Shown here: positions 8,544-15,760 of the stretch, one piece after another
Layout: each line of letters starts with the position of its first letter
How positions within the stretch are numbered: position 1 is the stretch's first letter
Source of the DNA: Lachnospiraceae bacterium
GTDB lineage: Bacteria; Bacillota; Clostridia; Lachnospirales; Lachnospiraceae
NCBI GenBank assembly: GCA_004557975.1
Contig: SFEV01000048.1
Coordinates: forward strand, 1-19,932
Length of the DNA: 19,932 bases
Direction: 5' to 3'
Notes under the pieces: model-generated
Database searches by the model: none
What the model was told of the DNA's origin: nothing
Seen by the model: the letters and a program-made list of their open reading frames with translations, nothing else
Position numbers and translations under genes: made by a program

Positions 8544-8572
8544 ATCATACACTTTTTTCCTGTATTCGTCCA
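8544..8572 (-). promoter_or_regulatory. Sigma-A-type promoter for araD-transketolase operon
   Basis: On the minus strand TGGACG (8572-8567) and TATGAT (8549-8544) are spaced by exactly 17 nt. Transcription would start near 8537, giving a leader of about 55 nt. No clear cre or AraR-like operator could be recognised in the flanks. Confidence 0.65.
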
Positions 8573-8650
8573 GTTATTTCTCATCTGCGAAGCGATTATT
8601 TTATATCATTCCAAAGTATTTTATGATTACTTCAGTTTTTTTATTCTCAG

Positions 8651-8710
8651 GAATGGGCGGAGCGCCCATTCAGCCACAGACACGAGCCTGCCCCGGCAGG
8701 CGGTCTGTGG
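8651..8710. repeat. Two adjacent strong hairpins without T-tract
   Basis: The first hairpin pairs GAATGGGCG (8651-8659) with CGCCCATTC (8663-8671), a perfect 9-bp stem with a 3-nt loop. The second is nested: CCACAGAC (8674-8681) pairs with GTCTGTGG (8703-8710), and inside it GCCTGCC (8686-8692) pairs with GGCAGGC (8695-8701). They lie between the 3' end of the permease gene and the araD promoter. Neither strand has a T-run after the hairpins; the T-run at about 8636-8642 precedes them on the plus strand. They may protect a 3' end, act as a non-canonical terminator, or be a mobile palindromic repeat. Confidence 0.6.
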
Positions 8711-8734
8711 CCTGCATGGCTATCTGCAAGCCCG

Positions 8735-11700
8735 TTATTCAATGCTCTTCAGCGATTCCACCATATCGATCTTCCTCAGCTTAAAATACATGGCAAAATT
8801 CACGATGATGGAGAAAAGGCATGTAAACAGTGTGCCGATCACAAAACTCTGGAGGTTGATGTTACGGCCAAACATACAGGTGTCAACCTCGACAGTCGTG
8901 ATAATATACATATGAAGCACCTTGCCGATCAAAATACCGAGGGCGGCACCGATGACAGTGAGCAGAATATTTTCACGATATACGTACGATGCCACCTCAC
9001 CATTGTAAAATCCCAGTACCTTAAGTGTGGCAAGCTCCCGCCTGCGCTCATTGATGTTGATATTGTTCAGGTTGTACAGAACCACGAATGCGAGCATTCC
9101 TGCCGATATGATCAGCACAATAATAACAAGATCAAGCGCGCCAAGCATATTGTCCACCTGTGCTTCCATCGTTCTCGTATATGTGATGTTCAGCACCGCA
9201 TCGCTGACAAGCAGCTTTCCTCCGATTTCCTCCACTTCGTCTTCTTCTCCGGGACTGCGGAAGAAAATGCTGTTATATTCCGGTGCTTCGCCGTATATCT
9301 GTTCATAAAGGACCGGGGATAAATAAATATAGTGGTACAGATAATTTTCACAGATGTCTGCAATCGGTATCGTGACTGCATCTCCATCCTCCTGCTCCAG
9401 AACAATCGTATCTCCTGCTTCAATACCCAGCTCTTTTGCTATCTTCTCTGTTATGATGGCGCCTTCGTTGGTCAGTTCGTATGTCTCCTCTGTACCTCGC
9501 TTTCTGAAGCATAAGAAATCGTCCGCACTCTCCATATGCTCCGGCACGTATACGTATGCAGCCCATTCCTTTCCTGTCTTTTCACCGGTCCGGACTTCCT
9601 GACGCTGCATGTAAAACTTCCCGGATGCGGAGATACGTGAGTCTCCTGCCACCATATCGTATACCTCATCCTGCTCCTCTTTGGGTGAATCCGTATCCAG
9701 AACTACCATCGCGTCGTACATCTGCAGCTCACTGAATTGCAGGCGACCGATATCCATGATGGAATCACGCAGACCGTATCCTACAAGCAACAGGCCCATA
9801 CATCCGCCGATTCCGATGATTGTCATGAAAAACCGCTTTTTGTACCGGACAAGATTCCGGATCGTGGCCTTCCAGGTAAATCCGATTCTTCGCCACAAAA
9901 ACGGAAGATGCTCCAGAAATACGCGTTTTCCGTCCTTCGGTGCCGGAGGACGCATTAGCTGAGCCGGAACCTCCTGAAGCTCCCTGTAGCAGGCGGCCAG
10001 TGTTGCGCCAAGTGTGCAGAACAGTGCCGCTCCTGTGGCGATCACTGCAAATTTTAAATTATACGGAATAATAATTTCCGGCTGATGCTGATACATAATG
10101 CCATATGCATTGATAATTACCCACGGGAATATCTTTTCCCCGAACAGCGTACCGAAAACGCTTCCCCCGATGGTCGCCAGAAACGCATATTTCATGTATT
10201 TCCCGGCTATGTCCAGCTTGCTGTAGCCCAGAGCCTTCATCGTTCCGATCTGCGTCCGCTCTTCCTCAACCATTCGCGTCATTGTGGTCAGGCTGATCAG
10301 AGCCGCCACGAGGAAGAATATCACAGGGAATACCTGAGCCAGGTTAGACATACGGTCGGCATTTTCGCCATAGCCCAGATTATCAGGGAGTGCAGTCCGG
10401 TCATCCACGTACCACCTGGGTTTCCTGAGATCAGCCAGCTCCTTCTCAGCATCCGCAATCTCCTTCTCGGCATCCAGAAGCTCTTTTTCAGCATCTTCAA
10501 TCTTCTGCCTAGCCTCGTCTATCTTTTCCTGAGCTTCCTGCCTGCCCTCCTCATAGTCTTCCCAGCCATCTTTGAGCTTCTGCTCATTCTCGGCAATCTC
10601 TTTCTCCGCGTCCGCAATCTGCTGCCTTGCGTCAGCCAGCTCGCTGCGTGCGTCAGAGAGCTGGGTCCTGGCATCGGAAAGCTGCCGTTCTCCATCTGCA
10701 AGCTGGGCCTGGGAAGCATTCAGCTTTGCCCAGCCCAGATCCAGCTCACGCCGCGCGGAAGTCAGCTTCTTTTTCGCCTGCTCCAGCTCAGCTTTTCCAT
10801 CATCCACCTTTTTCTGTGATGCCTTCAGCTGCTTTTCTGAAGTCTCCAGAGTCGACTTTGCTTCCTCCAGAGCCGCTCTGCCGGATGCCAGTTGGGCCTT
10901 CTTCTGCTCCAGCTCTGCCTTTCCGGCTTCCAGCTCGGCCTTTGCCGCTGCAAGCTGAGCGTATCCATCGTCAAGCTGCTGCTTTGTGGCTGCGAGCTGC
11001 TGCTGTGCCGCATCCATCGTCTGCTTCTGGGCGGCCAGCTGGGAAGCTCCGGCATCAAGCTGTGATTTCCATTCGGACATCCCGGCTTCTTTCTGGTCAA
11101 GGTCGGCTTTCACCGCCGCCAGCTGTGATCCTGTATCATCAAGAAGCTTTTTCTGCTGAGCAAGCTGCCCGCTGGCATTGTCGTATGCCGCTTTCAGTTC
11201 TGCGCTCCCTGCACTGGCACTCTCCAGAGCCGCCTGCATCCCGGGAAGAGCCGCCGCCGCATCGTCCGCCGCCTGTTTCATTGCCGGCAAAGAGGCGTTT
11301 GCATTGTCTATTTCCTGCTTCCGGGCGCCAAGCCCGCTCTCAATCGCAGCCGCCTGATCTGCTGCCGATGCTGCCTCCTGCCCCCTGGCTGCGGCCTGTC
11401 CGTTCAGGTCAGAAATGGAGCCTTCCAGTGCCTGTATCTCGCCGGAGAGTGTATCTATCCTGGACTCAAGCTCTGTCTGCCTCTGAAGCAGTTTTTCTTT
11501 TTCCGTCTCGTCCGTTGAAGCCTGTATCTGCTCTCTGACATCGGAGAGCTCTTTCTCCGCACTGGTCTTCTCCTGTGCTTTTGCTTCCTTTTCTTCTGCC
11601 TTTGCCTGCGCTGCGGCTTCTGCATCTTTCTTTGCTGTCTCCGCAGTCTTCTGCTGTGTGCGCAGGGAAGCTGCCGTCTTCACATCATTTTCATATGCAC

Positions 11701-13387
11701 TCTGCAGTGCCGCAATCCTGTCCGGCTCTGCCTCGTACGCTTCTCTAAGCTGCTGCGCACCTGCTGCTGCTGCATCATAAGCGTTCTGAACCTCCGTTAC
11801 CTTCGCGGCTGCCGCTTCATACTGGCTTCGAAGCTGATCCACCTTTGATGCTGCGGAGTCGTATTCGGCCTGTCCTGCCGCCAGCTGCTCCATTCCGGAC
11901 TGATACTGTGTCCATCCCTGATCCAGCTGCATCCTGGCTTCCCCGTACGCCTGCTGCTGTGCTGCCAGCTCTGATGCTCCCTGCTCGTAAGCCGCCTGTC
12001 CTTCCGCCAGCTGTGCCGCACCGGCATCATACTGTGCCTGCCCGGCATCCAGCTGTGCCTTCGTACTCTCATATGAGGCATCAAATGCTGCCTGCCCCTC
12101 GGCCAGCTGCTGCTCTGCTGCCGCCAGCTGACTCTCTCCGTCTTCTATCACAGCAAGGTTCTGGTTGTATTCCTGCCATCCTGATTCTACCTGTTCTCTG
12201 CCCTGATCAATCTGCTTCTGTGCCGCATCCAGCTCTTTTTGTGCAGATCCCGATTGCTTCTTATATTCCTTCAGGCCTGCCTGATACTCTGACTCACCCT
12301 CATTGAGCTGTGCCCTGGCCTGAGCAATCTGTGATCTCGCATCATCAAGGGTGACCTCATTGTCTGTAATCTCCTGCTCCCCGTCGGCCAGCTCTTTTTC
12401 TCCATTCTCCACCTCGGCTCTGGCATCCTCCAGCTCCTGTTTTCCGTCAGCCAGCTCCGCTTCGCCTTCCGTAAGCTCTGATTCTGCCTCAGACAGCTCC
12501 GACTCTGCCTCAGATTCCGCATCTGTCAGCTCCTGCTTCGCGTCCTCAAGTTCCTGCTTTCCGTCTTCGACCTCCTTCTTTGCATCGTCCAGCGTTTCTG
12601 TGGCATCCGCCATCACTTCATCATACCGGATCTCACACCGGGCATCTGAAATTCCGTCAATACGATCATACACCTGGTCAATCAGATTGTCATATTCCTC
12701 TGTATACGCCATTTTCTCCCTGGCCCCGGCTGCAAGAAGATACGCCACGCTGTACACTTCCGCATCAAATTCCTCCGGCACAACGTATGCAAAACCGGAA
12801 ACGGAGCCGGTACCAAGCGTCGTCGTCCCCCTCTCAAAGGCTATGTATGCAGGACTGGAACCGCAGCCACTGACCGTATACTTCCTGTGTCTCAGACTGC
12901 TGTCCTCTTCGGAAGAGACTGTAATTTCAATAACATCACCAGGCTCATATCCCTTCTTCTGAGCATATTCCGCATCGAGGAAACACTCTCCCGGCTTCGT
13001 CGGAAGACTGCCCGCCTCTGCTGTCACCTGATTCACCTTCTCAGGCAGCGATTCCACGTGAAGGACCTCTTTTGCATCATCCTCCCCGCAGTATACATCC
13101 TCCATATAGCAGCCCTCGACGTACTCAATGTCGTCTATGTCACCAAGGGCCTCCAGATCTCCCTGGGTCAGTCCCATCGTACCGATTACCCGGAAATCCA
13201 TCAGACTGCTGTTATCGAAATACGAATCTTCCGTAACACGCATATCCGGTGCAGAAGCCTGAATCCCGGTAAAAAAAGCGACACCCATGGCAACAATGAA
13301 AAAAATAGAAAGGAAACGGTTCAGGCTCTTTTTTATTTCCATCCGAAATTCTTTTTTCAGTGCTTTTTTCTTCATAGCTTTTCGCAT
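8735..13387 (-). CDS. Giant FtsX/MacB-type ABC permease with about 725-residue extracellular coiled-coil stalk
   Basis: This 1550-residue membrane protein is the permease partner of the ATPase encoded just upstream. After a lysine-rich start comes one membrane helix (about 24-43) and an extracellular MacB-like domain (about 45-258). A predicted coiled coil then runs from about 259 to 985. Three more helices form the first FtsX domain (about 1013-1127, with TRMVEEERTQIGTMKALGYS), followed by a helix near 1185-1205, a second extracellular domain, and a C-terminal FtsX domain with three helices and NINERRRELATLKVLGF. The coil is built of heptads such as LADGEQE, LDAGQAQ and YDAGAAQ, like the xxxLxxG repeats of the YhgE/Pip family. 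FtsX-type permeases usually couple ATP use to movement outside the membrane rather than to transport. The ATG follows the ATPase stop by 3 nt; an ATG at 13375 is an alternative. The substrate or target is unknown. Confidence 0.9.
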   Translation of the reverse strand: MRKAMKKKALKKEFRMEIKKSLNRFLSIFFIVAMGVAFFTGIQASAPDMRVTEDSYFDNSSLMDFRVIGTMGLTQGDLEALGDIDDIEYVEGCYMEDVYCGEDDAKEVLHVESLPEKVNQVTAEAGSLPTKPGECFLDAEYAQKKGYEPGDVIEITVSSEEDSSLRHRKYTVSGCGSSPAYIAFERGTTTLGTGSVSGFAYVVPEEFDAEVYSVAYLLAAGAREKMAYTEEYDNLIDQVYDRIDGISDARCEIRYDEVMADATETLDDAKKEVEDGKQELEDAKQELTDAESEAESELSEAESELTEGEAELADGKQELEDARAEVENGEKELADGEQEITDNEVTLDDARSQIAQARAQLNEGESEYQAGLKEYKKQSGSAQKELDAAQKQIDQGREQVESGWQEYNQNLAVIEDGESQLAAAEQQLAEGQAAFDASYESTKAQLDAGQAQYDAGAAQLAEGQAAYEQGASELAAQQQAYGEARMQLDQGWTQYQSGMEQLAAGQAEYDSAASKVDQLRSQYEAAAAKVTEVQNAYDAAAAGAQQLREAYEAEPDRIAALQSAYENDVKTAASLRTQQKTAETAKKDAEAAAQAKAEEKEAKAQEKTSAEKELSDVREQIQASTDETEKEKLLQRQTELESRIDTLSGEIQALEGSISDLNGQAAARGQEAASAADQAAAIESGLGARKQEIDNANASLPAMKQAADDAAAALPGMQAALESASAGSAELKAAYDNASGQLAQQKKLLDDTGSQLAAVKADLDQKEAGMSEWKSQLDAGASQLAAQKQTMDAAQQQLAATKQQLDDGYAQLAAAKAELEAGKAELEQKKAQLASGRAALEEAKSTLETSEKQLKASQKKVDDGKAELEQAKKKLTSARRELDLGWAKLNASQAQLADGERQLSDARTQLSDARSELADARQQIADAEKEIAENEQKLKDGWEDYEEGRQEAQEKIDEARQKIEDAEKELLDAEKEIADAEKELADLRKPRWYVDDRTALPDNLGYGENADRMSNLAQVFPVIFFLVAALISLTTMTRMVEEERTQIGTMKALGYSKLDIAGKYMKYAFLATIGGSVFGTLFGEKIFPWVIINAYGIMYQHQPEIIIPYNLKFAVIATGAALFCTLGATLAACYRELQEVPAQLMRPPAPKDGKRVFLEHLPFLWRRIGFTWKATIRNLVRYKKRFFMTIIGIGGCMGLLLVGYGLRDSIMDIGRLQFSELQMYDAMVVLDTDSPKEEQDEVYDMVAGDSRISASGKFYMQRQEVRTGEKTGKEWAAYVYVPEHMESADDFLCFRKRGTEETYELTNEGAIITEKIAKELGIEAGDTIVLEQEDGDAVTIPIADICENYLYHYIYLSPVLYEQIYGEAPEYNSIFFRSPGEEDEVEEIGGKLLVSDAVLNITYTRTMEAQVDNMLGALDLVIIVLIISAGMLAFVVLYNLNNININERRRELATLKVLGFYNGEVASYVYRENILLTVIGAALGILIGKVLHMYIITTVEVDTCMFGRNINLQSFVIGTLFTCLFSIIVNFAMYFKLRKIDMVESLKSIE
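10433..12610 (-). repeat. Degenerate 21/42-bp coding repeats of the coiled-coil stalk
   Basis: This part of the permease gene encodes tandem seven-residue units with Leu, Ile, Val or Tyr at the first position and often Gly at the fourth. In the segment before the centre (roughly 11720-12080) Leu- and Tyr-led heptads alternate, giving a 14-residue, 42-bp unit of the form LxxGxxxYxxGxxx. The DNA shows many CAGCTG- and CTGCC-rich near-copies, but they are diverged and not identical. Prolines appear only at residues 555, 701 and 715. Confidence 0.8.
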
Positions 13388-13390
13388 CCC

Positions 13391-14098
13391 CTACCATTCA
13401 ATGGTTTCCACCGGAACCGGATTTTCATTCATATATGTATCAGAAACGCGCCCGTTCTTAATCTTGATCACACGGTCTGCCATCGGTGTGATCGCTGAAT
13501 TGTGAGTAATCACAATCACCGTCATCCCTTTTTCACGGCACATATCCTGCAAAAGCTTCAGAATAGCTTTTCCTGTCTGGTAATCGAGCGCACCGGTAGG
13601 CTCATCGCACAGCAGCAGCTTCGGATTCTTGGCCAGCGCCCTCGCTATGGAAACACGCTGCTGTTCGCCTCCGGAGAGCTGCGCAGGGAAATTGCCCATA
13701 CGCTGCGACAGCCCGACCTCCTTCAGGACTTCCCTGGCATCCAGAGGATTCCTGCAGATCTGCATGGCCAGCTCCACATTCTCCAGTGCTGTCAGATTCG
13801 GGACCAGGTTATAAAACTGAAAAACAAAGCCGATATCATCTCTGCGGTATCCTGTCAGCTTCTTCTGGCTGTACTTAGCGATATCGTGCCCGTTCACCAG
13901 TACCTTTCCCGTGCTTGCCGTGTCCATGCCCCCGAGAATATTCAGCACCGTTGTCTTCCCGGCACCGCTGGGGCCCACAATCACGACAAATTCCCCTCTG
14001 TTTATCTCAAAATCAATTCCATCCACCGCATGAATCTCCACTTCACCCATACGGTATATTTTGGTAACATTCTCCAGCTTTACAAATGCTTCGGACAT
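13391..14098 (-). CDS. ABC transporter ATP-binding protein, LolD/MacB/FtsE-like
   Basis: This cytoplasmic ATPase powers the FtsX-type permease encoded immediately downstream (3-nt gap, TAG then GGG then ATG, so translation is probably coupled). All motifs are present: Walker A GPSGAGKTT at 42-50, Q-loop FVFQF with Gln94, signature LSGGEQQR at 141-148, Walker B LLLCDEPTGALD with Asp165 and Glu166, and the switch His199 in VITHN. The 235-residue length is typical of the LolD/MacB class. The frame is open upstream to 14173, but GAGGAGGG lies 6 nt before the ATG at 14098 and the family N-terminus begins there, so that start is chosen. The substrate cannot be inferred from this subunit. Confidence 0.95.
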   Translation of the reverse strand: MSEAFVKLENVTKIYRMGEVEIHAVDGIDFEINRGEFVVIVGPSGAGKTTVLNILGGMDTASTGKVLVNGHDIAKYSQKKLTGYRRDDIGFVFQFYNLVPNLTALENVELAMQICRNPLDAREVLKEVGLSQRMGNFPAQLSGGEQQRVSIARALAKNPKLLLCDEPTGALDYQTGKAILKLLQDMCREKGMTVIVITHNSAITPMADRVIKIKNGRVSDTYMNENPVPVETIEW

Positions 14099-14146
14099 GA
14101 ATGTCCCTCCTCTTAACTGTATTGTGTCACAGTGTTTCTGTCTAAT

Positions 14147-14173
14147 AGTATATTTTACAAGTGTGTACTGCAA
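14147..14173 (-). promoter_or_regulatory. Possible promoter for the ABC-FtsX operon
   Basis: On the minus strand TTGCAG (14173-14168) is followed after 15 nt by TATACT (14152-14147). With 17-nt spacing the -10 would be TACTAT. Both are imperfect, so this is tentative. An AT-rich stretch (14184-14210), including the palindrome GTTATAAC (14202-14209), lies upstream and could be an UP element or operator. Positions 14099-14261 otherwise hold no gene that I can support. Confidence 0.4.
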
Positions 14174-14261
14174 CCTGCAATGACTTTATAAAAATTTTAT
14201 GGTTATAACTTTGGGGAACGTTTTATATGATTCATGTTATCCTGCACCGGTGATTCAAAGT

Positions 14262-14312
14262 AAAAATAAGAGGGCCGCCGCGTTTTCTCCTGAGCCTTCA
14301 CGCGGCAGCCCC
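14262..14312 (-). terminator. Intrinsic terminator after citrate synthase
   Basis: On the minus strand a 12-bp stem pairs GGGCTGCCGCGT (14311-14300) with ACGCGGCGGCCC (14283-14272), with one T-G wobble and a 16-nt loop. TCTTATTTTTAC follows directly. It ends the ArsR, zinc-ribbon and citrate synthase transcript. Confidence 0.9.
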
Positions 14313-14335
14313 TTGTACATCTGTGTATTTTCTGT

Positions 14336-15706
14336 TTATTTTCTGTCCTCCAGATCCACATACTCTCTGTGGTGTCCTACGTATTTGTAAGCCGGACGGA
14401 TAATCTTTCCTTCGTTTACCAGCTCCTCGATCCGGTGCGCGCTCCATCCTGCAATTCTGGAAATCGCAAAGATCGGTGTAAACATCTGCTTCGGAATGCC
14501 CAGCATGGAATAAACGAATCCACTGTAGAAGTCCACGTTGCAGCAGATCGGCTTATGCAGATTCTTGCGGTTTGTCAGAAGATCCGACGCAATGCGCTCT
14601 ACCGTATTGTACAGTTCAAATTCATCCACACGGCCTTTTTCGATGGACAGAGAGCGCGCGTATTCTTTCAGAATGACGGCACGCGGATCGGACAGCGTAT
14701 AAACCGCATGGCCCATACCGTAAATCAGACCTGTTCTGTCAAAGGCCTCTTTGTTGATAATTTTCAGCAGGTAATCACGGATAGCATCCTCATTACTCCA
14801 GTTATGGACATTCGCCTTGATATCCTCAAACATGTTCTCTACCTTCAGGTTTGCACCGCCGTGCTTCGGTCCCTTCAGAGAGCCCAGAGAAGCGGCCACT
14901 GCTGAATACGTATCCGTACCTGTCGATGAGACAACGTGTGTCGTGAATGTGGAGTTGTTACCACCGCCGTGCTCTGCATGAATCACGAGGCAGATATCAA
15001 GCACACGCGCCTCCAGCTCCGTATACTGACCGTCGGCACGCAGAATTCTGAGAATATTCTCTGCAGTGGACAGCTCAGCGTCCGGATAGCGGATGACCAG
15101 ACTCTTGTCATTGTGATAGTGCTGATAGGAGTGATATGCGTACACGGAAATCAGCGGGAAAGTGGCAATCAGAGACAGACTCTGCTTCAGGACGTTAGGG
15201 ATCGTAATATCGTCCGGATTCTCGTCATAGGAGTACAATGTCAGAACACTCTTCTGCAGTGCATTCATGACATCCATGCTCGGTGCTTTCATAATGACAT
15301 CCCGCACAAACTTGTTTGGAAGCTCACGGTACTGACTCAGAATTTCGATGAAGGACTGAAGCTGCTGCTTGTTGGGAAGTGCACCGAACAGAAGCAGATA
15401 AATAATCTCCTCGAAGTTGAATTTTCTTGTCTTAAAGCCCTCTTTCAGATCCATGATATTATAGCCCTGAAAATAGAGCTGGCCTTCCTGCGGTATTTTC
15501 TTTCCGTTCTCTGTCCGGAATGCCACCACGTCAGAAATCTCCGTAAGACCTGTCAGAACACCCTTACCATCTGATTCACGCAGTCCACGTTTTACGTCAT
15601 ACTCCTCATACAGATTCAGGTCAAGTGCCCCTGAAATCATGCAGTATTTTACAAGCTCAGCAAGCTTGATATCCCTTATTTTTCTGTCAACATCGTTTCG
15701 CACCAT
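14336..15706 (-). CDS. Citrate synthase
   Basis: This cytoplasmic enzyme condenses acetyl-CoA and oxaloacetate to citrate, here probably feeding 2-oxoglutarate and glutamate synthesis in an anaerobe with a partial TCA route (inference). The catalytic triad is visible: His246 in HAEHGGGNNSTF, His333 in GMGHAVY and Asp392 in NVDFYSG. KHGGAN at 281-286 and the C-terminal GWSAHRIEEL are also typical. At 456 residues it is slightly longer than many bacterial forms (about 370-440); the extra part is at the N-terminus. AGGAGG lies 6 nt before the ATG. It starts 54 nt after the zinc-ribbon gene with no obvious promoter in the gap, so it is probably the last gene of the ArsR unit. Methylcitrate synthase is a related alternative, but no propionate genes are present. 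Confidence 0.93.
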   Translation of the reverse strand: MVRNDVDRKIRDIKLAELVKYCMISGALDLNLYEEYDVKRGLRESDGKGVLTGLTEISDVVAFRTENGKKIPQEGQLYFQGYNIMDLKEGFKTRKFNFEEIIYLLLFGALPNKQQLQSFIEILSQYRELPNKFVRDVIMKAPSMDVMNALQKSVLTLYSYDENPDDITIPNVLKQSLSLIATFPLISVYAYHSYQHYHNDKSLVIRYPDAELSTAENILRILRADGQYTELEARVLDICLVIHAEHGGGNNSTFTTHVVSSTGTDTYSAVAASLGSLKGPKHGGANLKVENMFEDIKANVHNWSNEDAIRDYLLKIINKEAFDRTGLIYGMGHAVYTLSDPRAVILKEYARSLSIEKGRVDEFELYNTVERIASDLLTNRKNLHKPICCNVDFYSGFVYSMLGIPKQMFTPIFAISRIAGWSAHRIEELVNEGKIIRPAYKYVGHHREYVDLEDRK

Positions 15707-15760
15707 ACGTTTCCTCCTCTTCCCAGCTGTGTTGCCCCTCCACGAAGGTTCGACAACTTG

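Noticed and set aside
10627..11538. Open frames on the plus strand across the coiled-coil region
   Set aside because: They arise from the repetitive CAGCTG- and GCC-rich coding repeats of the permease; their translations are Pro/Ser/Ala-rich low complexity.
10433..12610. CRISPR-like or satellite periodicity
   Set aside because: The 21- and 42-bp periodicity follows the reading frame and encodes heptads; copies are diverged and there are no unique spacers.
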